Assembly (NCBI GenBank): GCA_029567025.1
Contig: JAKQLT010000217.1
Coordinates: forward strand, 1 to 33,021
From: Candidatus Omnitrophota bacterium
GTDB lineage: Bacteria; Omnitrophota; Gorgyraeia; Zapsychrales; Zapsychraceae
Length of the DNA: 33,021 nucleotides
Reading direction: 5' to 3'
The translations under genes and the position numbers were made by a program. Under the pieces are notes generated by a model. That model did no database searches. It was not told the origin of the DNA and saw only the letters and a program-made list of their open reading frames with translations. This document shows, in pieces, positions 19,045-27,811 of the stretch; within the stretch, counting starts at the first letter, position 1, and the number at the start of each line of letters is the position of its first letter.

Positions 19045-19098
19045 TTTTTTTAAGAAGATTATTAATTTATGCGTTTTTTAATAATCTTCTTAAAAAAA
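19045..19098. repeat. Perfect 21-bp inverted repeat with 12-nt loop between precursor and maturase
   Basis: TTTTTTTAAGAAGATTATTAA-tttatgcgtttt-TTAATAATCTTCTTAAAAAAA. Confidence 0.9.
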
Positions 19099-19223
19099 AT
19101 ATAATTTTAGTCGTAAAATTTGAACGATTTTGTTTCTATAAAATCATTAGTAATATCCCCACCCTTTTTTTAAAGAAATTATTAAATAAAAAAAGATATG
19201 AATTTGAATGTAAGGAGTCCTGA

Positions 19224-20864
19224 TTGAAAATGAAATGTTCGAAAATAATTAAGCCAATGCTTTTATTCCCATTTATTGCTAATGAGAAATATTATGTTTA
19301 TTTGCCTGTTTTGGGGGAAGTGTGGAATATTGATAGAAATGTTTTATATGAGGCTTTAAAACTTTTAAGTTCTTTACGTGTTGAAATGAGCGTTAGTGTT
19401 TTTAAAAAAAAATTAGTGGATAAGACAGCTGTTTCTGAACAGGATTGGAAGGGTGTTGAAGAATTGATTTTAACACTACAGACTCCTCAAAACACGAGAT
19501 TTTTAAAAAGGTCTGAAATTAATAAACGATTTTATCGAGAAAAAGAAATCATTGAAAAACGATATAATGAAACGTTAAAAATATATCGTTTGGGAAAAAA
19601 CAACGATGCAATTTCTGGTAAGCTTATATTAAATTTAACAGATCGTTGTAATTTTAAATGCAAATATTGTGTAGAGAGGGGAGATTTGTATTATGAACCA
19701 TCTGATCGTTGCTTGGGGAAAATGACTAGGGAAATAGGTTTTAATGCTATTCAAGACTTCTTATTTCAGCGAAAAAGAAGTGTTGTTAAGGAAGTTGAGA
19801 TTGTTTTTTTTGGCGGAGAACCTCTGATAGAGATGAATCTTTTAGTGGATCTTATTGAATTTGCAAAGAAAACACATAAAGGGTTATCCATGCGGCCTTG
19901 TTTAGTCCTAAAAGTTGCGACGAATGGGACATTACTAAACAAAACAAATGTTAGATATTTTGTTAAGGAAAACATTTGTTTACAAATCAGCCTTGATGGC
20001 CCTAAGGAAATACATGATAAATTTAGGCATAATATCGCGGGATTAGGCACGTTTAAGGCGGTAAGTAAAGCTGTAAGGATGCTTAAAAGAGAAGCCTTTG
20101 AAATGAGAAAGTTTGATTACTTTAGTAAATGTGTGTTTTTTATCGGGACATTTACAGATAATGCCGATAAGGAAAAAATAAAGAATTTTTTCTTACGGAC
20201 ACCTCTTCTTGTTTCTCTTCATGGAAAAAGGGCAATGTTTTTTTTGAACGCGATTTCTCCCTGTGGCCTGAAGGATTGTTATAGCTTTATAGAAAGAAAA
20301 ACAACAGCGCTTGAGAACTATGATTCAATAAAAAAGGATATTAACTCATTGAAAGATTCAAATGTCCCAAGAGATTATAAAATAAGCATACAAAGGCGAT
20401 TGAATTATTTTTGTGAAAAGAATGCTCAAAAGTTTTTGACCCCATCCCCCAGGAAAGAGCCTTGCGTATTAAGTGATAAATTGTGCAATATAGTTCAAGA
20501 AACAAAAACATTTGTAGAGTCTGATGGAACTATATATTTCTGTTCTCTTTGTAAAATTAAAGAGTTGGCCATAGGGAGTTATGCGGATAAAGGAATTGAT
20601 TTTGAGAGAATTAAAATTATTATGCAAGAATATTTGCAGTTCGGTAAAAAATGTTATAGTTGTCCCATACAGCCAGTATGTTCTCTTTGTTATCGAGATG
20701 GGAATGTTAATGGTCAGAAATATTTTTTTCCGCATAAAAATTCAAAGAATTGTGTGGATAATTTTAGACGGGTTCGCGAAAATTTTTCCTTTTTTTATGG
20801 ATTGATTGATGTTGTCCCCGAATTTAAGGTTTTTTATGAGAGATGGTTGAATAGGAGAAGATAG
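19224..20864 (+). CDS. Radical SAM/SPASM peptide-modifying enzyme (RiPP maturase-like)
   Basis: LNLTDRCNFKCKYCVE (CxxxCxxC), FFGGEPLIEMNLL, SLDGPKEIHDKFR; Cys-rich C-terminus FVESDGTIYFCSLCK...CYSCPIQPVCSLCYRDG (SPASM); SD aaggag. Confidence 0.92.
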   Translation: MKMKCSKIIKPMLLFPFIANEKYYVYLPVLGEVWNIDRNVLYEALKLLSSLRVEMSVSVFKKKLVDKTAVSEQDWKGVEELILTLQTPQNTRFLKRSEINKRFYREKEIIEKRYNETLKIYRLGKNNDAISGKLILNLTDRCNFKCKYCVERGDLYYEPSDRCLGKMTREIGFNAIQDFLFQRKRSVVKEVEIVFFGGEPLIEMNLLVDLIEFAKKTHKGLSMRPCLVLKVATNGTLLNKTNVRYFVKENICLQISLDGPKEIHDKFRHNIAGLGTFKAVSKAVRMLKREAFEMRKFDYFSKCVFFIGTFTDNADKEKIKNFFLRTPLLVSLHGKRAMFFLNAISPCGLKDCYSFIERKTTALENYDSIKKDINSLKDSNVPRDYKISIQRRLNYFCEKNAQKFLTPSPRKEPCVLSDKLCNIVQETKTFVESDGTIYFCSLCKIKELAIGSYADKGIDFERIKIIMQEYLQFGKKCYSCPIQPVCSLCYRDGNVNGQKYFFPHKNSKNCVDNFRRVRENFSFFYGLIDVVPEFKVFYERWLNRRR

Positions 20865-20888
20865 TCAGAAGCTAAAAATATTTTTCCT

Positions 20889-20933
20889 CTTGCTTTCCCG
20901 CTAACCTTTCGATACTATAATTCTCAATGAAAA
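20889..20933 (+). promoter_or_regulatory. Copy B: promoter TTGCTT-N17-TACTAT immediately before the exporter ATG
   Basis: -35 20890-20895, -10 20913-20918, ATG 20927 only 8 nt after the -10; no SD. Confidence 0.6.
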
Positions 20934-23089
20934 AAACAAATTTATTTTTTACCTACCAAAAATACATTCTCCCTTATTTAGGCAAAAGCGTTCTATCTCT
21001 TGTGATTGGCACAACGGCTATGATTTTTGGTATGATAACGCCGCTGATCACGAAGGTCTCCATTGATTACGCGTATCCTAATCGAGATATTTTTCTTTTA
21101 ACATTATTAATTCTTGCCGGAATTGTCCTTTTTCTTATTCGACGATTTTTTGATAGCATCGCCGGATATTTGGATATGTTTACGGATACGGACCTTGGCA
21201 TAAAGTTAAAAACAAAATTTTATGATAAGCTCCAAGAGCTTTCTTTAAAATTCCACAGTGAACAGCAAGCCGGCGATTTGGTCTATCGCATGGATGATGA
21301 TATTTCAACCGTTACATCCATGATCACGCAATTTATCGCGACTTCTTTGCAAACCTTAGCCCAGCTTTTCTTTTTATTATTTATCTGTTTTAAATTCGAT
21401 TGGCGTTTTACGGCGCTGGCTTTAACGGGCATTCCTATTTATTTTCTGGAAACCATGGTTTTTTCGAAAAAGCGTAAAGATGTTAGAGAAAAATCTTTAA
21501 AAATTCATTCCAGCCTTCAAAGTTATCTGCAGGAACGTGTGCCTGCTATAAAAATGATTAAATCTTTAGGCCGCGAGAAATTTGAATCCACGCTTTTTAA
21601 GAATAAAATAAAAGAAGTTTTTTTTGTGACTCGTCAAAGTCATGTGGTTTCATTTTTGAATTCTTTCGCGGATTCCTTTATTAGCACTATTTGGCTCGCG
21701 ATTCTTGGCTGGTATGGCGGCTATCGTGTGATTACCGGGAATTTAAGTATCGGCGAGCTTTTGGCTATTACCGCGTACGTTTCTCAAATTTACGGGCCGG
21801 TTATGCAAATCGGCGATATTTATAAATTTATGATCGAGGGCATGGTTTCGGTCAAACGTATTGATGAGGTTATTTCAGGAAAACCTGGAGTTGAAGACGC
21901 TCCCGACGCAAAAGAGCTCAAAGATGTCAAAGGCGATATTCTTTTTAAATCGGTTGATTTTAGTTATGTGCCGGAAAAACCTCTTATGAAGGATATTAAT
22001 TTAGCAATTAAAGCCGGGACATCCGTAGCCCTTGTGGGCCCAAGCGGCGCGGGAAAAACAACATTTACAGATTTGATTATGCGGTTTTATGATCCGGATA
22101 AAGGCGATATTTTTATTGATGGCCATAATTTAAAAAGCATCACACAAGAATCGTTGCGTAAGGCGGTGACTATTGTTAATCAGGAAATTACAATTTTTAC
22201 CGGGACAATTAAAGAAAATATTAAATATGGAAAAGAAAATGTGAGTTTTGAGGATATTGTCTCCGCGGCAAAAATGGCTAATGCCCATGAATTTATTGAA
22301 AAGCTTCCCGATGGATATGACACGATGCTCACTGAACGCGGGCGTAATTTATCCGGCGGACAAAGGCAAAGACTTACTATTGCGCGCGCGCTTATTCGTA
22401 ATCCTAAAGTTTTGATTTTGGATGAGGCGACTTCCGCGCTTGATCCTGAAAGCGAAGCGCGTATTCATGATGCGATGATTAAATTTAAAGAAGGCCGCAC
22501 GGTTGTTACGATTGCGCATAAACTTTCTACTATTGTTGATGCGGATGAAATAATGTTTTTTGAAAAAGGTCAGATTTCTGAACGCGGGATTTTTAATGAA
22601 CTTATGGCCATGAAAGGCCGTTTCGCTCGGTTTTTTGAAGTGGAGTTTGGAAATTTCCGTCATTTTTCAGATCGTTTGTCCCAGGAAGCCTTGCGTACCA
22701 AGCGTTATAAACGGCCATGTTCTTTTATGATGGTTCAGTTGCGAGATTTGGGGTTGTTAGCTCAAAAAATAGGCGAGGAAAATTTACGCGAAGTGTCTTT
22801 ACAAATAGAAGATGTGATACGTCTTTCTATTCGTGAAGTGGATTTTACGGCGAAATATCATGAAAATCGTTTTGTTGTGGGTTTGCCTGAAACTCCATCA
22901 GATGGCGCGCGTGTTGCCGCTGAGAGATTAGAAAAAAGAATCAGAGAATATTCTTTTGTAAAAAAAGATGAAGAAATAAAGGTTTCGCCTGTTATAGGCA
23001 TCGCGACGATAGGAGAAGACGCTCATACCACCACAGATCTTTATGTGCGCGCGGAAAAAATGATCGAAGATAAGTTGGCAGGAGTTTAA
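20927..23089 (+). CDS. MsbA-like ABC exporter (TMD-NBD) with C-terminal degenerate GGDEF-like domain
   Basis: Walker A GPSGAGKT, LSGGQRQR, LILDEATSALD, then ~140 extra aa: FMMVQLRDLGLLAQKIGEENLREVSLQIEDVIRLSIREVDFTAKYHENRFVVGLPETPSDGARVAAERLEKRI... Confidence 0.92.
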   Translation: MKKTNLFFTYQKYILPYLGKSVLSLVIGTTAMIFGMITPLITKVSIDYAYPNRDIFLLTLLILAGIVLFLIRRFFDSIAGYLDMFTDTDLGIKLKTKFYDKLQELSLKFHSEQQAGDLVYRMDDDISTVTSMITQFIATSLQTLAQLFFLLFICFKFDWRFTALALTGIPIYFLETMVFSKKRKDVREKSLKIHSSLQSYLQERVPAIKMIKSLGREKFESTLFKNKIKEVFFVTRQSHVVSFLNSFADSFISTIWLAILGWYGGYRVITGNLSIGELLAITAYVSQIYGPVMQIGDIYKFMIEGMVSVKRIDEVISGKPGVEDAPDAKELKDVKGDILFKSVDFSYVPEKPLMKDINLAIKAGTSVALVGPSGAGKTTFTDLIMRFYDPDKGDIFIDGHNLKSITQESLRKAVTIVNQEITIFTGTIKENIKYGKENVSFEDIVSAAKMANAHEFIEKLPDGYDTMLTERGRNLSGGQRQRLTIARALIRNPKVLILDEATSALDPESEARIHDAMIKFKEGRTVVTIAHKLSTIVDADEIMFFEKGQISERGIFNELMAMKGRFARFFEVEFGNFRHFSDRLSQEALRTKRYKRPCSFMMVQLRDLGLLAQKIGEENLREVSLQIEDVIRLSIREVDFTAKYHENRFVVGLPETPSDGARVAAERLEKRIREYSFVKKDEEIKVSPVIGIATIGEDAHTTTDLYVRAEKMIEDKLAGV

Positions 23090-23091
23090 AA

Positions 23092-23607
23092 ATGTTCGGG
23101 AAAAAAGAATTAAAAGAAAAGAAATTATCGCTTAAGCAAAAAGGTTTTTTGGATAAAATCTTTGAAGAAGACATTCAAAAGCAAGCGAATTGCGTTGAAG
23201 TTTTAGGATGGGTAGGGCTTGTTGTCTTTGTGTTTCTTTTAGCCGTGCTCTGGACAGCCAAATTTGATGTTACTGTCCCGGCTGATCATGTTAAATTGGT
23301 TTCTTTACCGTCGGATAATAGTTTTATTCTTGAAGGTGAGATTGCAGAACTTTATGCGGCCTCGATTAAGAAAGGTCAAAAGGTTCACGTTCAAATTACT
23401 ACTCATCAAAATGAAGTTTTAAAGGTCACAAGCGCTATTTCTGAAGCGTATCCTAAAACGGGAACATTAAGTTTAATTATTAAAGTCGCGCCCATGCTTG
23501 ACGCTGGCAAACTTCAAGCTATTTCCAAAGAGATAAAGAATATATCTTTACGCGTCATTGTTGAACAAAAACGTCTTGTGACTCTTTTTCTCGAAAAACA
23601 AGAGTAG
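23092..23607 (+). CDS. Small membrane-anchored protein, HlyD/membrane-fusion-like beta region without coiled coil
   Basis: One TM segment VLGWVGLVVFVFLLAVLW; FILEGEIAELYAASIKKGQKVHVQITT resembles MFP lipoyl/beta-barrel edges; 2 nt after the exporter stop. Confidence 0.6.
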   Translation: MFGKKELKEKKLSLKQKGFLDKIFEEDIQKQANCVEVLGWVGLVVFVFLLAVLWTAKFDVTVPADHVKLVSLPSDNSFILEGEIAELYAASIKKGQKVHVQITTHQNEVLKVTSAISEAYPKTGTLSLIIKVAPMLDAGKLQAISKEIKNISLRVIVEQKRLVTLFLEKQE

Positions 23608-23660
23608 GTTGTTTTTTATCCTTCGCGGTTTGTAAAAGAGGAAATTTCATTTTTTCACCA

Positions 23661-23689
23661 TTGACAAGCGAAAAAATATTCGTTACACT
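23661..23689 (+). promoter_or_regulatory. Strong sigma70 promoter
   Basis: TTGACA-N17-TACACT. Confidence 0.85.
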
Positions 23690-23730
23690 CATTTCAATAT
23701 TTAACTTATTATAAGAAAGGAAGGACGCAG

Positions 23731-23901
23731 ATGGAGAAATTATCATTTTATGATGTCAAGACTAAAGGAAAATTTGAAACCGATCAATATCAAGTCAAAG
23801 AAAAAGGCGGCAGATTTTTCGCCGTGGCCAAATCCCCTAAAGGCCCACATGAATGCTGGAGAGTTTTAAGCAAAGATCAAGCACAAAAGATGAAGAAGTA
23901 A
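23731..23901 (+). CDS. 56-aa conserved-looking small protein (below ORF-track cutoff)
   Basis: SD aggaagga; MEKLSFYDVKTKGKFETDQYQVKEKGGRFFAVAKSPKGPHECWRVLSKDQAQKMKK*; own promoter. Confidence 0.75.
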   Translation: MEKLSFYDVKTKGKFETDQYQVKEKGGRFFAVAKSPKGPHECWRVLSKDQAQKMKK

Positions 23902-24329
23902 TTCTTTCGAGGAATTCCAGCACAAAAAATAATTATTTATTGGAAAGAGTTTTGAAGATTACCAAGTCCTCTTTAACATCAAAAAAACTTGCTGTTGTCA
24001 TAGCCCAACTGGCTTTTGATAAAAAGGCGGAAGATATTGTTGTCTTGGACATGCGCAAGGTCGTGAATTTTTGCGATTATTTTGTAATTTGTTCTGGGAC
24101 AAGCGACCGTCATGTCAAATCTATTGCCGATGGCATTGATCTTGGGCTTGAAGCATTAGGGGAAGCCATTCCGAAATTTAGCCGTAAAGCGCAGGAAACC
24201 GATTGGATCGTCTTAGATGTTGGAAATGTCGTGGCACACATTTTTCAAAAAGATCTAAGAGCGTTTTATAATTTGGAATATTTGTGGCAGGAAGCCAAAG
24301 TGGTTAATTTAGATAAAGACCTTTTATAA
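23853..24329 (+). CDS. rsfS: Ribosomal silencing factor RsfS (true start probably ~23940-23955)
   Basis: KKAEDIVVLDMRKVVNFCDYFVICSGTSDRHVKSIAD, WIVLDVGNVVAHIF, YNLEYLW. Confidence 0.93.
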   Translation: MLESFKQRSSTKDEEVILSRNSSTKNNYLLERVLKITKSSLTSKKLAVVIAQLAFDKKAEDIVVLDMRKVVNFCDYFVICSGTSDRHVKSIADGIDLGLEALGEAIPKFSRKAQETDWIVLDVGNVVAHIFQKDLRAFYNLEYLWQEAKVVNLDKDLL

Positions 24330-24338
24330 AAATGTCCC

Positions 24339-26012
24339 ATGTTAGATGCATTAAAAACGCAATTACAAAATGTTTTAGCAGATTCTCTTAAAGATATTTT
24401 TGCGTCTGAAAATAACGTGCCAGAGGTTATATTAGAAATCCCCGCGGATAAAAACCACGGGGATTTTTCTTGTAATATCGCGCTTAAATCCGCAAAATTG
24501 CTAAAAAAATCTCCTATAGCAGTGGCAGAAAGAATCATCGCGGCTTTTCAAAAAGAGTTATCTTTAAATTTTTTAAAAAATAAAATTCAAAAAGTAGAAG
24601 TTAAGGCGCCGGGGTTTATCAATATTTTTCTCTCATCAGAAAGTTTTTATGATGTCTTAACCGCTATTGGGAAACAGAAAGATTTGTATGGCCAAACCAG
24701 TATCGGACAAGGCGAAAAAGTTCAGATAGAATTCGTGAGCGCTAATCCGACGGGGCCGTTAAGTGTCGCGCACGCGCGTCAGGCGGCTGTGGGAGACGCG
24801 CTGGGGAATATTTTAAAATTTTTAGGATTTAACGTTGATAAAGAATATTACGTCAATGACGGCGGCAATCAGATAAATATTTTAGGGCTTTCGGTGCGCG
24901 CGCGCGCTTTTCAAATTTTAGGAAAAGAAGTTGAATTTTTAGAAGATTATTATCAGGGCGAATATATTAAAGATATGGCGCGGCTTTTTATGGAGGAAAA
25001 TAAAATAAAAACGCTGGCCGATCTCGAGAAAAAAACGTCGAAAGAGTTTTCCCAATGGGCGTGTGCGTATTTATTAGGCGTTATTAAAAAAGAATTGAGT
25101 GATTTTGGCGTTCATTTTGATGCCTGGAGTTATGAGTCGAAAATTTCAACGCCGGAGAAAATTGAAAAAACATTGCGAGCATTGAAATCGAAAGATTTGG
25201 TTTATGAAAAAGAAGGGGCTTGGTGGTTTCGTTCGACGAGTTTTGGCGATGATAAAGACCGCGTGGTGAAAAAAAGTGACGGGGCGTATACATATTTAGC
25301 GCCGGATATTGTGTATCATGAGAATAAATTTAACCGAGGATATTCGTGGCTCATTAATATTTGGGGGCCGGATCATCACGGCTATATTCCGCGTATTAAG
25401 GCGGCGGCGCAGGCCTTGGGAAAAAATAAGGAAGATTTGGATGTCTTAATTGTTCAGCTTGCCACTATTTATCGAAATGGCGAATTATTATCTATGTCAA
25501 CCCGTCGGGGTCAATATATCAGTTTGCGCGAAGTGATGGATGAGGTCGGAGTGGATGCGGCGCGATTTTTCTTTTTGATGCGCCATATTGAAGCGCATTT
25601 GGAGTTTGATTTAGAAGTGGCTAAAAAACAAACAGCGGAAAATCCTGTTTATTATATTCAATACGCCCACGCGCGCATCCATAGCATTAATAAAAAAGCC
25701 CAAGAACAAAATATTTCTGTCGCAGAAAAAGGATTTTCGTTGCTTAAAGAAGAGGAAGAAATAACGCTGATTCGTCAATTGGGAGAATTCTCTCAGGCTC
25801 TTTCTTTTTGTTATGACCAGCTTGATCCGTATCCTTTGGTCAGCTATTTAATGGAATTAGCGATTATTTTTCATCGATTTTATGATAAACATAAAGTCAT
25901 TTCTGATAATATTGCTCTATCTCAAGAGCGGTTAACTCTTGTGAATTGCGCCAGGATTGTTTTCGCCAATGGCCTGCGACTTTTGGGTCTTCAAACTCCC
26001 GAACAAATGTGA
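24339..26012 (+). CDS. argS: Arginyl-tRNA synthetase
   Basis: VSANPTGPLSVAHARQAAVGDAL (HIGH-like), YYVNDGGNQI, LSMSTRRGQYISL, C-terminal anticodon-binding domain. Confidence 0.97.
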   Translation: MLDALKTQLQNVLADSLKDIFASENNVPEVILEIPADKNHGDFSCNIALKSAKLLKKSPIAVAERIIAAFQKELSLNFLKNKIQKVEVKAPGFINIFLSSESFYDVLTAIGKQKDLYGQTSIGQGEKVQIEFVSANPTGPLSVAHARQAAVGDALGNILKFLGFNVDKEYYVNDGGNQINILGLSVRARAFQILGKEVEFLEDYYQGEYIKDMARLFMEENKIKTLADLEKKTSKEFSQWACAYLLGVIKKELSDFGVHFDAWSYESKISTPEKIEKTLRALKSKDLVYEKEGAWWFRSTSFGDDKDRVVKKSDGAYTYLAPDIVYHENKFNRGYSWLINIWGPDHHGYIPRIKAAAQALGKNKEDLDVLIVQLATIYRNGELLSMSTRRGQYISLREVMDEVGVDAARFFFLMRHIEAHLEFDLEVAKKQTAENPVYYIQYAHARIHSINKKAQEQNISVAEKGFSLLKEEEEITLIRQLGEFSQALSFCYDQLDPYPLVSYLMELAIIFHRFYDKHKVISDNIALSQERLTLVNCARIVFANGLRLLGLQTPEQM

Positions 26013-26020
26013 TTTCCACT

Positions 26021-26055
26021 CTTTTCCTCACCCACCCCAGGGGTGGGGAACGGTT
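26021..26055. repeat. GC-rich palindrome, copy 3
   Basis: cttttcctcacccaccccaggggtggggaacggtt. Confidence 0.75.
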
Positions 26056-26108
26056 AAAATTTTTTAAAAAATTCTATTTTAAAAATAATACTCTTGTAGA
26101 ATAACTCC

Positions 26109-27806
26109 ATGCAAAAGATTTGGAATATGGCGCCATGTGATTTTAAAAAGGCGGCTGATTTAAGCCGTCTTTTAAATGTCCCGTCTATTATCGCGCAAAT
26201 ACTTATCAATCGCGGCATGGAAGATGCTGAAATCGCGAAACATTTTTTAAACGCGGACCGTAAAAATCTATTTGATCCTTTTCTCTTAAAAGATATGGAT
26301 AAGGCGGTTTATCGTATTCAGGAGGCACAAAAAAATAAAGAAAAAATACTTATTTACGGCGATTATGATGTGGACGGGGTTACCTCCGCCGCCGTTTTGA
26401 TAAAAACATTGCGTGCGTTAGGATTAGACGTGATTAACTATATTCCGCATCGCGTGGAAGAAGGTTATGGGCTTAATTTAGAAATTGCTTCTTTTGCAAA
26501 ATCACAAGGCATTCATTTGTTGATAACCGTCGATTGTGGAATTACCGCGAATAAGGAAATCGACGCTTTAAACGCGCAAGGGATTGATGTTGTGGTCATT
26601 GATCATCATGAGCCGTCGGAGATTCTACCCAAGGCCTATGCGATTATCAATTCTAAAAGAAAAGATTGTGATTATCCGTGCAAGGATTTAGCGGCTGTAG
26701 GAACCGTCGCGAAAATGGTTCAGGCCTTGACAGGAGAAATCCCTCAAGATGTGATGAATTTTGTGGCGATGGGCACCATCGCCGATGTCGTGTCTTTAAC
26801 ATCGGAAAATCGTATTTTTGTCAAAGAAGGATTAAAAGGTATTGCGCAAACACAAAACTTAGGATTAAAGGCGCTTCTTCAAATTGGAAAAATTCAAGAG
26901 AAAGAGCTTTCCCCGTTTCATATCGGATTTGTTTTAGGCCCGCGGATTAATGCCGCCGGGAGAATGGATTCGGCGCAGACCGCGTTAGATCTTTTTCTGA
27001 CGGATGACCCGCATAAGGCCCTTCAATTAGCCAAGCAATTAGATGGTTTCAACGCGGATCGTCAAAAAATGCAGAAAGATATTTTAGAAGAGGCCTTAAA
27101 TAAAATAGAACAAGAGATGAATTTTAATCAAGAGAAGATTATTGTGATCGCGCAAGAGTCTTGGCATCGAGGAGTTTTAGGCATTGTGGCGTCAAAGATC
27201 GTTGAAAAATATTACCGTCCGGCAATTGTTATTTCTTTGGAAGATAATATCGGCACAGGTTCGGCGCGTTCTATCGACGGATTTCATTTGTTTGATGCCT
27301 TAGCCGCGTGTTCGTCTTTTTTAGAAGAATACGGCGGGCATAAAGGCGCGGCAGGTTTAACGATTAAAAAAGATAATATTGAACCGTTTAAAAAGAAAAT
27401 TAATCAAATGGCGGAGGATTTTTTAGAGATCAAAAAATTATTGCCGACGGTTTTTATTGACGCGGAAATTTCATTGCGAGATATTGACATTCATTTGGCG
27501 CGTTTGATAAAGTCCCTTGAGCCGTATGGGGAAGGAAATCCCTCTCCGGTTTTTTGTTCGAGGAATTTATCGGTGATTAGCGAGCCTCAGATTTTAGGGA
27601 AGGAGACATTAAAATTTTGGGTAACCGATGGGCGTCAAACGCTTTCTGCGGTCGGCTTTGGCATGGCAAAATATAAAGAAATGTTAACGCCGGAGAATTA
27701 TATTGATTTGGCGTATGAAATTATTATTGATGATTGGAATAAAACGCCAACACCCCAATTAAAATTGAAAGATATTAAATTGTCTGAAGTAGAAGAGGCG
27801 TTTTAG
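26109..27806 (+). CDS. recJ: Single-stranded-DNA-specific exonuclease RecJ
   Basis: YGDYDVDGVTSAAVL, DCGIT, VIDHHEP, GPRINAAGRM, GGHKGAAGLTI. Confidence 0.97.
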   Translation: MQKIWNMAPCDFKKAADLSRLLNVPSIIAQILINRGMEDAEIAKHFLNADRKNLFDPFLLKDMDKAVYRIQEAQKNKEKILIYGDYDVDGVTSAAVLIKTLRALGLDVINYIPHRVEEGYGLNLEIASFAKSQGIHLLITVDCGITANKEIDALNAQGIDVVVIDHHEPSEILPKAYAIINSKRKDCDYPCKDLAAVGTVAKMVQALTGEIPQDVMNFVAMGTIADVVSLTSENRIFVKEGLKGIAQTQNLGLKALLQIGKIQEKELSPFHIGFVLGPRINAAGRMDSAQTALDLFLTDDPHKALQLAKQLDGFNADRQKMQKDILEEALNKIEQEMNFNQEKIIVIAQESWHRGVLGIVASKIVEKYYRPAIVISLEDNIGTGSARSIDGFHLFDALAACSSFLEEYGGHKGAAGLTIKKDNIEPFKKKINQMAEDFLEIKKLLPTVFIDAEISLRDIDIHLARLIKSLEPYGEGNPSPVFCSRNLSVISEPQILGKETLKFWVTDGRQTLSAVGFGMAKYKEMLTPENYIDLAYEIIIDDWNKTPTPQLKLKDIKLSEVEEAF

Positions 27807-27811
27807 TATTT

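Noticed and set aside
19002-19223. 73-aa ORF MKQTTQCINKKYILIFL... before the radical SAM gene
   Set aside because: No SD, runs through the 21-bp inverted repeat and AT-rich DNA; overlaps the better-supported precursor frame.
22349-22663. Minus-strand 104-aa ORF within the ABC NBD
   Set aside because: Antisense to Walker B/signature region; no independent support.
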